64,000 nucleotides of DNA. Origin: Pareuzebyella sediminis. Lineage in GTDB: Bacteria; Bacteroidota; Bacteroidia; Flavobacteriales; Flavobacteriaceae. Location: the NCBI RefSeq assembly GCF_008367235.1, contig NZ_VTZS01000005.1:310001-374000 (forward strand), in the 5' to 3' direction. Each line of letters opens with the position of its first letter. The first letter of the stretch is position 1. Positions 27,045 to 35,685 of this stretch are shown in pieces. The notes beneath the pieces are model-generated. The model ran no database searches. It was not told the DNA's origin and was given only the letters and a program-made list of their open reading frames with translations. Position numbers and translations under genes: made by a program.

Positions 27045-28226
27045 CTAGAGTCCAAAATAGTCTATATACGTTTCTAGGTCTTTGTCGCCCCGCCCGGAGA
27101 GGTTCACGACCACGATGTCATCAGGGTTGAACTTTCGTTGTTCAAAAATCGCTAAGGCATGCGACGATTCTATTGCTGGAATAATACCTTCGGTCTTGCA
27201 GAGGTTCAAACCGGCTTTCATGGCATCGTCGTCAGTAATGCTAATAAATTCAGCCCTTCCGGATCGATATAGGTGGGCGTGCATCGGACCCACACCGGGA
27301 TAGTCCAACCCTGCAGAAATGGAATAGGGTTCCGTAATCTGCCCATCGGTAGTCTGCATCAATAGGGTTTTGCTTCCATGAATGATGCCTACCTTTCCCA
27401 AAGCCGATGTAGCAGCACTTTCCCCTGTATCGATACCTTTTCCGGCCGCTTCGACGGCAATGATTCCCACTTCTTCATTGTCTAGATAATGATAATAGGC
27501 ACCTGCGGCATTGCTGCCGCCACCGACACAGGCTACGACGTAATCAGGGTTCTCACGGCCTTCTTTCTCTTTCAATTGCCATTTGATCTCTTCAGAAATG
27601 ACCGACTGAAATCGGGCGACCATATCCGGATAGGGGTGTGGCCCAACGACCGACCCGATAATATAATGGGTATCGACCGGGTTATTTATCCAATCACGAA
27701 TGGCCTCGTTTGTAGCGTCTTTTAACGTCCGACTGCCCGATAGGGCCGGTCTTACTTCAGCACCCAACATTTTCATTCGTGCGACGTTAGGAGCTTGGCG
27801 TGCAATATCGATCTCGCCCATATATACCACACATTCAATTCCCATAAGGGCACATACGGTGGCCGTGGCCACCCCGTGCTGTCCTGCACCGGTTTCGGCG
27901 ATAATACGATTCTTACCCAATTTTTTGGCCATTAAAATTTGACCAATGGTATTATTGACCTTATGCGCTCCGGTATGGCAAAGGTCTTCCCGTTTGAGGT
28001 AGACCTTCGTATGGTACTTGTTCGAAAATCGCTCCCCAAAATATAACGGTGTCGGCCGACCCACATAGTCCTTAAGTAATTTAGAGAATTCTTCTTTGAA
28101 AGAAGGCTCTTGCATAATCTGGATGTATTGCCGACGAAGTTCTTCGGTATTCGGGTAGAGCATTTCAGGGATAAATGCTCCCCCGAATTCTCCGTAATAT
28201 CCTTTTTCGTTTGCGTGATATGACAT
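27045..28226 (-). CDS. trpB: Tryptophan synthase beta chain
   Basis: PLP enzyme making Trp from indole and serine in the alpha2beta2 complex. About 393 residues from ATG 28226 ([16 protein letters not shown]). The PLP lysine lies in [14 protein letters not shown], and the phosphate-binding [15 protein letters not shown], the catalytic [17 protein letters not shown] and the late [12 protein letters not shown] are intact, so this is the conventional TrpB1. It is followed at short distance by trpA. Confidence 0.96.
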   Translation of the reverse strand: MSYHANEKGYYGEFGGAFIPEMLYPNTEELRRQYIQIMQEPSFKEEFSKLLKDYVGRPTPLYFGERFSNKYHTKVYLKREDLCHTGAHKVNNTIGQILMAKKLGKNRIIAETGAGQHGVATATVCALMGIECVVYMGEIDIARQAPNVARMKMLGAEVRPALSGSRTLKDATNEAIRDWINNPVDTHYIIGSVVGPHPYPDMVARFQSVISEEIKWQLKEKEGRENPDYVVACVGGGSNAAGAYYHYLDNEEVGIIAVEAAGKGIDTGESAATSALGKVGIIHGSKTLLMQTTDGQITEPYSISAGLDYPGVGPMHAHLYRSGRAEFISITDDDAMKAGLNLCKTEGIIPAIESSHALAIFEQRKFNPDDIVVVNLSGRGDKDLETYIDYFGL

Positions 28227-28322
28227 ATCTAATTTTATTGTTCCCACCAAGTGGAAAATCTGTTTCAGAACACTTAGCTTAACTAAAACCCACAGGTTCT
28301 AAGCGGTATTCCCTAAAGTTTT

Positions 28323-28805
28323 TTATTCCAGTGCCCGGGTATTGGCCACTTCTCGATGGAGCTTCCATATTCCATCTTTTTTATCTTTTTTCAAAACGGC
28401 CAGAAATGTAGCCGTTAACTCAACGGACTCTCCATTTTCATCGGTATAAAAAGTGGAACTCGTTCCAAAATCATAGGCCACACTATCACTGACAATAATA
28501 GTCTCTTGGGGTTTCATAACCAAACTGTCGTAACTGAAAAGGCCGGAAGGATTGCTTCTTAACTTTTTAAACGGCTCCCATGCTCCGCATTCAGGGGTTA
28601 GGGACTTTACATTTTGAGTGGCATACGACATGAGATCCCCAAACCTATTTTCTTTAATGGCCAATTGAAAAGCTGTTCTCGTTTCTTCTATCAATGCCAG
28701 TTCAGCTTTGACATCAAGTGTATTTCCAGTATGTTCCTCATTCTTTTTACTTTTGTTGCAACAAAGGCAAACTAAAATCATTGAAGTTAATAGCAGTTTT
28801 TTCAT
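28323..28805 (-). CDS. NTF2-like (SnoaL/DUF4440-type) lipoprotein inside the trp operon
   Basis: 160 residues. The signal MKKLLLTSMILVCLCC has Cys15 or 16 as the likely lipid anchor. The mature part resembles the cystatin-like NTF2 fold: an N-terminal helix LALIEETRTAFQLAIKENRFGDLMSY, then strands VSDSVAYDFGTSSTFYTDE and VELTATFLAVLKKDKKDGIWKLHREVAN, where GxWKLxRE is characteristic of DUF4440-like proteins. Role unknown. It lies between trpF and trpB on the same strand. It has no obvious link to tryptophan synthesis, so it may be a passenger or have its own promoter. Confidence 0.75.
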   Translation of the reverse strand: MKKLLLTSMILVCLCCNKSKKNEEHTGNTLDVKAELALIEETRTAFQLAIKENRFGDLMSYATQNVKSLTPECGAWEPFKKLRSNPSGLFSYDSLVMKPQETIIVSDSVAYDFGTSSTFYTDENGESVELTATFLAVLKKDKKDGIWKLHREVANTRALE

Positions 28806-28846
28806 GCACCGGTGTTTTTATTGTTGTTACTACTTTTATTTGAATA

Positions 28847-29536
28847 TTAAAATTGTTGCATATCTTCTATAAATCTTTTCAATCGTTTTATATCCTTCCA
28901 TCCCGGTTCGATTTCAAATCCACTGTTGACATCAAGGGCATGGCAGTACTTCGACTCAGGTCGCTCTAAAAATGTTTTGATGGAATCTAATTGATCCGGA
29001 CCGATACCTCCACTTAAAAAATAAGGTTTGGTCGAAGGGTATTTTTCAAGGACCCTCCAGTCAAAAGTATACCCATTACCACCAGGAAGTTTCCCCTTGG
29101 TATCGAAAAGAAAGAAGTCACAAACTGGTTCATAGGGCATTACTACCGAAAAGTCAAAATTGTCTTTTATTGAAAACACCTTAATGACTGCAACATGCGG
29201 GGCCTTTTCTTTGACCGATGCGCAGAAATCCGGGTTTTCATTTCCATGTAATTGAACCAATAAAAGTTGATAATCCTCAATTCTCTCCAGAACTGTGGAT
29301 AGACTGGCATCGACGAATACCCCGACCTTTCTTATTCGGTGCGGGAGATGAGGTAGGGCGCCCTTGAAATAGCGTTGAGAAGGTTCCCAAAAAATAAATC
29401 CCATATAATCAGGTTGCAATGCCGTTACTTCCAAAGGATTCTTTTTCATGCCACAAACCTTAAGTTTAAGATTTGCCGTATCCCGTATGGTGGGCTTTTC
29501 TTTTTTTTGGGTATAGTTATAATCCATTTCGGTCAT
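28847..29536 (-). CDS. trpF: Phosphoribosylanthranilate isomerase
   Basis: TIM-barrel enzyme converting PRA to CdRP. 229 residues, slightly long because of a ~24-residue N-terminal extension before LKVCGMKK, which holds the catalytic Cys. MGFIFWEPSQRYF, RKVGVFVDA, VQLHGNENPDFC, then FFLFDTK with the general-acid Asp, and LSGGIGPDQL with a late LDVNSGFE match the family. A start nearer the conserved region is possible but no ATG sits at the expected place. It follows trpC by 9 bases. Confidence 0.94.
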   Translation of the reverse strand: MTEMDYNYTQKKEKPTIRDTANLKLKVCGMKKNPLEVTALQPDYMGFIFWEPSQRYFKGALPHLPHRIRKVGVFVDASLSTVLERIEDYQLLLVQLHGNENPDFCASVKEKAPHVAVIKVFSIKDNFDFSVVMPYEPVCDFFLFDTKGKLPGGNGYTFDWRVLEKYPSTKPYFLSGGIGPDQLDSIKTFLERPESKYCHALDVNSGFEIEPGWKDIKRLKRFIEDMQQF

Positions 29537-29545
29537 ATCGTCTAA

Positions 29546-30337
29546 TTAAACCGTACGATATAGGTCATTTATAAATGTTTGCGCACTGTCCCCAGGGTTC
29601 GAGGTCTTCATAAAATTTTCTCCGATCAAAAAACCCTCGTAACCGTAGCTTTTTAAATCTTGAATGGCTTCCACCGAACTGATTCCGCTTTCCGATACCT
29701 TGACGAAATCGTCGGGAATTTTTAGGGATAGTGTTTTGCTGGTGTCCAAATGCACCTCAAAGGTCTTTAGGTTACGGTTGTTCACACCGATCATATCAAG
29801 ACTGGGCATCATCGACTTTTTCAGTTCTTCTTCATTGTGTATTTCCAACAAAACCTCCAGTCCCAAATTTTTTGCCAATTCAGAAAGTGCTTTGACTTCT
29901 TCTCGTTGCAGTACCGCTGCAATAAGTAGGATTACATCGGCCCCATGGGCCTTTGCCTCTAAAATTTGATATTCGTCGACAATAAACTCTTTGCGTAGCA
30001 AAGGCAAATCGACCACGGCCCTAGTAAGCAATAAATCCTCCAACGAGCCACCAAAATATTTGAGATCGGTCAGCACGCTCATTCCACATACCCCTGCATT
30101 TTCGTAGCCGCAAGCCACTTGCGCTACATTGGTGTTTTGATTGATCACTTGTTTAGAGGGCGAACGTCTCTTATGCTCTGCGATAATACCCGTTTCACTT
30201 TCCTTTAACCGTGACACCAGAGAAATACAGGGCCGTTGAAATAGGTAGGAGGTCTCCCATTGAGAGGCAGGTACCACCTTTTTTTTTAGCGCTACTTCTT
30301 TTCGCTTATCAGCAATTATTTTTTCGAGTATGTTCAT
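29546..30337 (-). CDS. trpC: Indole-3-glycerol phosphate synthase
   Basis: Forms indole-3-glycerol phosphate from CdRP. 263 residues. Start MNILEKIIADKRKEVALKK. IIAEHKRRSPSKQVIN holds the catalytic Lys, SVLTDLKYFGGS, LLRKEFIVDEYQI with the second Lys, ADVILLIAAVL, LLEIHNEEEL, GVNNRNLKTFEV, KVSESGIS and GFLIGENFM are in order. TrpC and TrpF are separate, as in most Bacteroidota and unlike E. coli. Confidence 0.96.
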   Translation of the reverse strand: MNILEKIIADKRKEVALKKKVVPASQWETSYLFQRPCISLVSRLKESETGIIAEHKRRSPSKQVINQNTNVAQVACGYENAGVCGMSVLTDLKYFGGSLEDLLLTRAVVDLPLLRKEFIVDEYQILEAKAHGADVILLIAAVLQREEVKALSELAKNLGLEVLLEIHNEEELKKSMMPSLDMIGVNNRNLKTFEVHLDTSKTLSLKIPDDFVKVSESGISSVEAIQDLKSYGYEGFLIGENFMKTSNPGDSAQTFINDLYRTV

Positions 30338-30425
30338 ACTTCAACGCATTATTTTTCCTTAGTTTTCGAGTTTGCTCAAGAGCATTTGGATGTGGGCGAG
30401 GTCTTTGTTCTGTTGGGCATATGAT

Positions 30426-31421
30426 CTAGTTTTTACTTAACTCCTGCAATTTTTTTAAGGCCTTCAAACCTCTGCCGCTCATTAAAGAGTCCTGCGCCTG
30501 TTCGAAGCCGTCTCTTGGGCTCAAATTCTTGACCGTAGCGATGGCTACCCCAGCATTGGCACAAACTACGTCGTTTTGAGATTTGCTACCCCGACCTTGT
30601 AGGATATCAAGAAAAATTTGTGCCGATTCTTCGATGGTATCTCCCCCTACAATATCGGACTTTTGAACTGCCGTAACCCCAAAGTCTTCTGGTTTTAGAA
30701 TGCCTTCTGAATTATTTGAAATGGTTTTGGTATTGCCGGTCAATGAGATTTCGTCATATCCGTCAAGGGCGTGCAGTACCGTGAACCTTTTGTCCGTATT
30801 CTGGTAAAGGTACCCATACATTCGAGCCAATTCGAGGTTAAAGACACCCACCATTTGGTTTTTTGGAAAAGCGGGGTTGACCATAGGGCCTAGCATATTA
30901 AAAAATGTTTTGACGGCAAGTTCACGTCGTATGGGCGCCACATTTTTCATCGCCGGATGAAATAAGGGAGCATGCAATACACAGATGCCCGCTTCATCAA
31001 TACTTTTCTCCAAAAAATCAGCTTCATTACTGAACTTGACACCTAAAAACTCCATGACATTACTGCTTCCACACTTTGAGGATACCCCATAATTTCCATG
31101 TTTCGTGACTTTCACACCGGCGCCCGCTGTAACAAAGGAAGCCAAGGTAGAAATGTTAAAGGTGTCTTTGCCATCTCCGCCAGTACCGCACAGATCTATT
31201 GGGTTATATTGCGATAAATCTACCGACAAACAGAGTTCCAGTAGGGCATCTCGAAAACCTTCGAGTTCTTCTATAGTCACACTTCGCATCATATATACAG
31301 TCAAAAAGGCCGCAATTTGACTGGTATTGTAATCGCCGTTGGCAATATTGACCAAAACCTGTTTGGCATCTTCCTTCGGAAGAATTTCGTGGTTGATCAA
31401 TCTGTTCAATATTTCTTTCAT
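30426..31421 (-). CDS. trpD: Anthranilate phosphoribosyltransferase
   Basis: Joins anthranilate and PRPP. 331 residues. DLCGTGGDGKDTFNIST is the PRPP pyrophosphate loop, KHGNYGVSSKCGSSNVME lies at the Mg and anthranilate site, and FHPAMKNVAPIRRELAVKTFFN matches the hinge region. It is not fused to a glutaminase domain. The 88-base gap to trpC and the 112-base gap before it, from trpG, are the largest inside the E-G-D-C part of the operon. Confidence 0.96.
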   Translation of the reverse strand: MKEILNRLINHEILPKEDAKQVLVNIANGDYNTSQIAAFLTVYMMRSVTIEELEGFRDALLELCLSVDLSQYNPIDLCGTGGDGKDTFNISTLASFVTAGAGVKVTKHGNYGVSSKCGSSNVMEFLGVKFSNEADFLEKSIDEAGICVLHAPLFHPAMKNVAPIRRELAVKTFFNMLGPMVNPAFPKNQMVGVFNLELARMYGYLYQNTDKRFTVLHALDGYDEISLTGNTKTISNNSEGILKPEDFGVTAVQKSDIVGGDTIEESAQIFLDILQGRGSKSQNDVVCANAGVAIATVKNLSPRDGFEQAQDSLMSGRGLKALKKLQELSKN

Positions 31422-31533
31422 TCTTATTTTTTCTTTTAGGATTTATGAGGATATAGATCCACTTATGTGCGGGTTTTTTATCAAGAATCAAACGAATCTT
31501 AAGGTTTCAGTTCATCGATTTCACCTAATTCTA

Positions 31534-32106
31534 CTATTTCTTTTTAACCCAATTTTCCAACATTTTCTTTCCGTCAGGGGTTAATACCGATTCCGGATGG
31601 AATTGCACGGCGCACACGTCATAGCTCTTATGTCTCAATGACATGATCTGCCCGTTTTCGTCTACCGAAGTGGCCTCGAGAACCTCTGGTAGATTAGGGT
31701 GTACGACCCAAGAATGATATCGGCCAACCTCAATTTCATTGGGAATTCCTTCAAAGATAATATCATCTTTGATTACTTTTATTTTAGTTGCAGTGCCATG
31801 GTACACTTTATCTAGGTTAATCAACGACCCTCCGAATACCTCACCAATAGCTTGTAACCCTAGACAAACCCCGAAAATGCTCTTTGATGGTGCATACTTG
31901 GCAATAATATCTTTAAGAAGGCCCGCTTCATCAGGTATACCTGGTCCGGGAGAGAGTACAATTTTTTCAAAGGCCTCGACTTCTTCCAAGGTCAGCTGAT
32001 CGTTTCTTTTGACGGTTACCTCACAGTCTAAATCTTCTAGGTAATGCACCAGGTTGTAGGTAAAACTGTCGTAGTTGTCGATTACTAAAATCTTCTTCAT
32101 GCTCAT
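31534..32106 (-). CDS. trpG: Anthranilate synthase component II (glutamine amidotransferase)
   Basis: Supplies ammonia from glutamine to TrpE. 190 residues. IDNYDSFTYNLVHYL at the N-terminus, oxyanion strand LSPGPGIPDEAG, nucleophile Cys81 in GVCLGLQAIGE and the C-terminal His-Glu pair in VQFHPESVLT are present. Overlaps the trpE stop by four bases (ATGA-type coupling), ensuring equal synthesis. Confidence 0.96.
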   Translation of the reverse strand: MSMKKILVIDNYDSFTYNLVHYLEDLDCEVTVKRNDQLTLEEVEAFEKIVLSPGPGIPDEAGLLKDIIAKYAPSKSIFGVCLGLQAIGEVFGGSLINLDKVYHGTATKIKVIKDDIIFEGIPNEIEVGRYHSWVVHPNLPEVLEATSVDENGQIMSLRHKSYDVCAVQFHPESVLTPDGKKMLENWVKKK

Positions 32107-33500
32107 ATTGTTTTAGCAATTTCCAAAGCTTTGGTCAAGGCTCCCAGTTTATTATAGGTTTCCTGTAGTTCGTGTTCCGGATCGGAAGCCGCCACTAGCC
32201 CCGCACCGGCCTGGTAGTGCAAATGATGGTTTTTGCTAAGGAAGGTACGTATCATGATGGCATGGTTGAAATTCCCATTAAAATCCATAAAGCCTATGGC
32301 ACCGCCATAGTACCCCCGGCTTGTTTTTTCATACTTTTCGATCAATTGCATGGCCATATGTTTCGGTGCACCGCTCAACGTACCAGCGGGAAAGGTGTCT
32401 GCGACCACTTTCATGGTAGGAATATCTTTTTTCTTTTGTCCCGTAACCTTGGAAACCAAATGGATAACATGCGAAAAGAACTGTACTTCGCGATAATTTG
32501 CGACTTCGACCATATTTCCATTACGACTTAAGTCGTTTCTGGCTAAGTCGACCAGCATGACGTGTTCACTATTTTCTTTGTCGTCTTCGGTCAGCTCTTT
32601 GGCCAGAATAGCGTCTTGCTCATCGTTTCCGGTCCGTTTGAAGGTTCCTGCTATCGGATGTATCTCGGCTCTTCCGTTTTTGACGATCAATTGAGCTTCT
32701 GGAGAACTTCCGAATATCTTAAAATCACCATAATCAAAATAAAATAGATAAGGGGAAGGGTTTACCGACCGCAGTGCCCGGTACACATTGAACTCATCGC
32801 CTTTGAAGCCTTGAGAAAATCTTCTTGAAAGCACTAGTTGAAAGACATCTCCCCGTTGGCAGTGTTTTTTGGCTAAACGCACATGCTCTTTGTAACCTTC
32901 ATCCGGTAAATTGGAGATTGGTTCTCCTTCCAAAGAGAAGTTATAAGAGGCAAAATTACGCACATTCAAAATCTGCTCTATTTCGGCAATATTCGAATCG
33001 CGTTGAAAACAGTGCGCGAAAATATAGGCCTCATTTTTAAAGTGATTGATGGCTATGATATTTTGATAGACGGCATAGAAAATATCGGGTATTTCAATAG
33101 ATCCCTCCTTTTTGTTCAGTTCGATAGATTCAAAATAGCGCACCGAATCATAGGCCATATAGCCAAAGAGGCCGTTATAGATAAACTTAAAGTCATTGTT
33201 TTGGGTCTCGAACTTTTGGCTGAAATTATGTACAATTTCTGCTACGTCGGTCGTTTCTTTTATAACGGTTTCAATTATAGTTCCGTCAGGAAACGTTTCC
33301 ATGACCTTTTCATTTTCTACTTTTATCGAGGCAATCGGGTTACAGCAGATATAAGAAAAGCTGTTGTCATTAGCATGATAGTCGCTACTCTCCAGAAGAA
33401 TACTATTAGGAAATCGATCTCGAATTTTAAGATAGACACTTACCGGTGTTATGGTGTCGGCAAGAATCTGTTTGAAATGGGTGGTTAGTTGATATGACAT
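32103..33500 (-). CDS. trpE: Anthranilate synthase component I
   Basis: Makes anthranilate from chorismate. 465 residues. The N-terminal feedback domain contains LLESSDYHANDNSFSYIC, where an LLES-type motif forms part of the tryptophan-binding site in this family. The catalytic domain has GDVFQLVLSRRFSQ, PSPYLFYFDYGDFKIFGSSPE, HPIAGTFKRTG, the DKENSEHVMLVDLARNDLSR block and FPAGTLSGAPKHMAMQ with GAIGFMDFNGN. First structural gene after the attenuator, so it is controlled by charged tRNA-Trp level and probably by feedback inhibition. Confidence 0.96.
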   Translation of the reverse strand: MSYQLTTHFKQILADTITPVSVYLKIRDRFPNSILLESSDYHANDNSFSYICCNPIASIKVENEKVMETFPDGTIIETVIKETTDVAEIVHNFSQKFETQNNDFKFIYNGLFGYMAYDSVRYFESIELNKKEGSIEIPDIFYAVYQNIIAINHFKNEAYIFAHCFQRDSNIAEIEQILNVRNFASYNFSLEGEPISNLPDEGYKEHVRLAKKHCQRGDVFQLVLSRRFSQGFKGDEFNVYRALRSVNPSPYLFYFDYGDFKIFGSSPEAQLIVKNGRAEIHPIAGTFKRTGNDEQDAILAKELTEDDKENSEHVMLVDLARNDLSRNGNMVEVANYREVQFFSHVIHLVSKVTGQKKKDIPTMKVVADTFPAGTLSGAPKHMAMQLIEKYEKTSRGYYGGAIGFMDFNGNFNHAIMIRTFLSKNHHLHYQAGAGLVAASDPEHELQETYNKLGALTKALEIAKTI

Positions 33501-33521
33501 AGAAATTGATATAAAATAAGT

Positions 33522-33546
33522 AAGGCCTGTCGTGATGACAAGCCTT
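33522..33546 (-). terminator. trp operon attenuator hairpin
   Basis: On the minus strand AAGGCTTGTC and GACAGGCCTT pair over ten positions with one T-G wobble around a 5-base loop, then run into ACTTATTTTAT. It lies about 30 bases after the leader peptide stop and 22 bases before trpE. This is the expected position of the attenuator that ends transcription when Trp is plentiful. Confidence 0.75.
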
Positions 33547-33574
33547 ATATAGTTTTACTACAATGATGCTCAGC

Positions 33575-33631
33575 TCACGAAATCTGTCGAGAGTTGTTCC
33601 ACCACCAAGTATTTATTTTGAAATGTTTCAT
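33575..33631 (-). CDS. trpL: trp operon leader peptide
   Basis: 18 codons from ATG 33631 to TGA 33575: MKHFKINTWWWNNSRQIS. Three consecutive TGG codons occupy 33607-33599. A run of Trp codons in a short frame between a strong promoter and a terminator, directly ahead of trpE, is the hallmark of ribosome-mediated attenuation. The stop lies inside a possible small hairpin (CTC-CGA with TCG-GAG). Leader peptide composition in Bacteroidota varies, so the frame was identified by its Trp codons and position rather than by sequence likeness. Confidence 0.88.
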   Translation of the reverse strand: MKHFKINTWWWNNSRQIS

Positions 33632-33661
33632 TAAAAATGAATTCGAAAATCTTAGTTGGCT

Positions 33662-33692
33662 CAAATATAGAAATCATTTTTAAAATGACAAA
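33662..33692 (-). promoter_or_regulatory. trp operon promoter
   Basis: The minus strand has TTTG (33692-33689), a 19-base spacer and TATATTTG (33669-33662), a full match to the Bacteroidota consensus TTTG-N19-TAnnTTTG. Transcription would start near 33655, about 25 bases before the leader ATG and 155 bases before trpE. Confidence 0.85.
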
Positions 33693-33707
33693 CCAAAATT
33701 TTAAATT

Positions 33708-33742
33708 AAACCTCGCATCAAATAACTTGAATGCGAGGTTTT
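33708..33742. terminator. Terminator after yceI, possibly bidirectional
   Basis: AAACCTCGCAT and ATGCGAGGTTT are perfect 11-base arms around a 12-base loop, with T-rich DNA on both sides. It ends the marR-nitroreductase-yceI transcript immediately upstream of the trp promoter. Confidence 0.85.
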
Positions 33743-33761
33743 ATAGAAGAGTTTAAATTAA

Positions 33762-34337
33762 TTAGAATTCTAAATCGACTACAAGGTCGAACTCGTCATA
33801 GATAAGTTTATCGCCCAGGTTCTCGAAAAAATCGCCAGATCTAAATTTGATATCGTAGTCTGTTCTATCAACTTTCATGGTAGCAGTAGCTTTATTGCCA
33901 TAGATAGACACATCGAAAGTAATAGGTTTGGTAATGTCTTTAATGGTCAGGTCACCTGTAACCTCATAAGAATTCTTGCCTGTTGATTTTACATCTTTAA
34001 ATACCAATTTGGAAACGGAATGTTTGTCCACGGCGAAAAAATCATCAGATTTTAAATGACCTTCAAGTTTACCTTTGCCGTCACCTTCCATGTCGGTAGA
34101 AATCAGGGTCGGCATGTCTACCTCGAATTCGCCTCCAGTAAGCTTATCTCCGTCAAAAATCAAGGTTCCCGACTTTAGCTCGACCGTGCCGGTGTGCGAG
34201 CCAGTAACCTTATACGCTTTCCAAGTCACGGTACTTGCTTCAGTCTTTACCTCTTTCTTTTCTTCTACCACGGGCTCCGTAGCAGATGCGGCACCAAATA
34301 CAAGCGCCAATGCGATACTAAATACTTCTTTTTTCAT
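33762..34337 (-). CDS. YceI family periplasmic protein
   Basis: 191 residues with a signal MKKEVFSIALALVFGAASA. The lipocalin-like YceI fold is visible: VTWKAYKVTGSHTGTVELKSG (start of the first sheet strands), GGEFEVDMPTLISTD, GHLKSDDFFAVDKHSVSKLVF, VTGDLTIKDITKPITFDV and the final YDEFDLVVDLEF. YceI proteins bind isoprenoid-like lipids in the periplasm. It is the third gene of the marR unit, 35 bases after the nitroreductase. Confidence 0.93.
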   Translation of the reverse strand: MKKEVFSIALALVFGAASATEPVVEEKKEVKTEASTVTWKAYKVTGSHTGTVELKSGTLIFDGDKLTGGEFEVDMPTLISTDMEGDGKGKLEGHLKSDDFFAVDKHSVSKLVFKDVKSTGKNSYEVTGDLTIKDITKPITFDVSIYGNKATATMKVDRTDYDIKFRSGDFFENLGDKLIYDEFDLVVDLEF

Positions 34338-34372
34338 AATTTTAATTGTTTTGAATAATTCTAATTGTTGTT

Positions 34373-35002
34373 TTAAATATGTGTGATTAACTGTTTTTTT
34401 GGTTTCCTCACTTTTTTATAATGTTGGGTCTCATCATTCTTTGATCGATAGCCAAGGGTAACCAAGACGGCAGTATTCAAACTGTCATCTGACAACCCTA
34501 AAATATCGTTGAACTGCTCCCGATCGAAACCTTCCATAGGGCATGTATCTATTTTCATATCCGCTGCTGCCGAAAGTAGATTCCCTAAGGCGATATAGGC
34601 CTGTTTTTCGGTCCACTTTGCCTTTTCCTCTTGTGTAAGATCCAGTAGTTTCGATTTCATAAAGCTAGCGTATCCGGCTAAGTCTTCAACTGGAATGTTT
34701 CTGGTCTCACTGACATTTTGTAGATAGTCGTCTACAAGTTCCTCGCCAAAATCGGTTTGATTCGCCAAAACAATAAGATGCGAGGCTTCGGTAAGCTGCG
34801 ATTGCCCCCAAGCGGCCGGTTTTAATCTCGCTCTTAAAACCGGGTCTTCAATTACTATAATTTTGTAAGGTTGAAGCCCGTAAGATGAAGGGCTCAACGT
34901 AGCTGCATCCAGCAAAGCCTCCAATTTTTCTTCAGTTATTTCTTTGGTGCTGTCGAATTTTTTAGTGGCATATCGCCAATTCAAATTATCTATATAACTC
35001 AT
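34373..35002 (-). CDS. NAD(P)H-dependent nitroreductase family protein
   Basis: 209 residues, an FMN flavoprotein of the NfsB/NfnB type. RYATKKFDSTKEI is the family start, SPSSYGLQPYKIIVIED the FMN phosphate contact, SHLIVLANQ and KQAYIALGNLLSAAADMKIDTCPMEGFD the dimer and flavin core, and VTLGYRSKND the C-terminal block. It should reduce quinones or nitro compounds. Cotranscription with a MarR regulator fits an electrophile or redox stress function. Confidence 0.9.
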   Translation of the reverse strand: MSYIDNLNWRYATKKFDSTKEITEEKLEALLDAATLSPSSYGLQPYKIIVIEDPVLRARLKPAAWGQSQLTEASHLIVLANQTDFGEELVDDYLQNVSETRNIPVEDLAGYASFMKSKLLDLTQEEKAKWTEKQAYIALGNLLSAAADMKIDTCPMEGFDREQFNDILGLSDDSLNTAVLVTLGYRSKNDETQHYKKVRKPKKQLITHI

Positions 35003-35024
35003 TTTTGTATTATTGAGGTTTATT

Positions 35025-35471
35025 CTAAAATTTATCTAATAGGTCGTTCAAATGTTCCAAATCTTGCGGCTCTAGATTTTTTAAGACGTACCGTTCTGCT
35101 TCCTTCATGGCCACATCCATTTTTGAAAGGGCCTTTTCACCTTCAGGGGTAATGCGTATTTCTACTTTTCTGCGGTTGCTCGGGCAGACGATTCGGTCCA
35201 CATATTCCTTACTGATTAATTTATCGACCAGTCGGGTCGTATTGCTCATTTTTGTGACCATTCTTTCATTGAGTGTCGAGAGGTTGGCAGGTTTTCCCAT
35301 TTGACCCCGTAGAATCCGTAAAACGTTGAATTGTTGTAATGAGACTTCGAAAGGCTTTAAAGTAGCAGTAATAACTTCGTTTATATGGTTGTGTACCAAA
35401 CTTAAATGAATAATCGTCCGGCTCTCCAAAGGAATCTTTTTATCAGTTTTAATTACTTCTTCAACATTCAT
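35025..35471 (-). CDS. MarR family transcriptional regulator
   Basis: 148 residues with the winged helix in the middle: EVSLQQFNVLRILRG, then LSTLNERMVTKMSNTTRLVDKLISKEYVDRI and a wing RKVEIRITPEGEKALSKM. These repress genes until a phenolic or redox ligand binds. The first gene of the unit marR-nitroreductase-yceI. Its -7 box and a perfect palindrome lie 9 to 30 bases upstream, so autorepression is likely. Confidence 0.93.
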   Translation of the reverse strand: MNVEEVIKTDKKIPLESRTIIHLSLVHNHINEVITATLKPFEVSLQQFNVLRILRGQMGKPANLSTLNERMVTKMSNTTRLVDKLISKEYVDRIVCPSNRRKVEIRITPEGEKALSKMDVAMKEAERYVLKNLEPQDLEHLNDLLDKF

Positions 35472-35479
35472 GTCTATAC

Positions 35480-35501
35480 TACAATTGTATATACAAATAT
35501 A
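35480..35501 (-). promoter_or_regulatory. marR promoter with operator palindrome
   Basis: The minus strand reads TATATTTG at 35501-35494, a perfect -7 box. TACAATTGTA at 35480-35489 is a perfect 10-base palindrome that would cover the transcription start, and the marR ATG follows nine bases later. This is the arrangement of a self-regulated MarR gene. Confidence 0.6.
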
Positions 35502-35640
35502 TGATTATTTTAAAGGCTCTCAAGTAGGACGATCCCAATTATTTGTTAAACTTTAGTAGAATATCTTTAAGTCAAAATCCTTATTTTTGACACTCATATA
35601 AGAGAATGCCTTGTAAAAATGATTAGCTCCAAAAGAAGTG

Positions 35641-35648
35641 TAAGTTTG
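35641..35648 (+). promoter_or_regulatory. -7 element of the rhodanese gene
   Basis: TAAGTTTG matches TAnnTTTG, 37 bases before the ATG at 35686. A second match TATTTTTG lies at 35582-35589. No -33 at the correct spacing was found for either. Confidence 0.4.
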
Positions 35649-35685
35649 TCAAGGTGTCGAAAGACTTTACAAAATTGAAGTACCT

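Noticed and set aside
30361-30434. Open stretch of about 24 codons between trpD and trpC reading like SYAQQNKDLAHIQMLLSKLEN
   Set aside because: It looks protein-like but has no start codon after the preceding stop, and TrpD already ends normally, so neither a frameshifted TrpD tail nor a separate gene can be supported.
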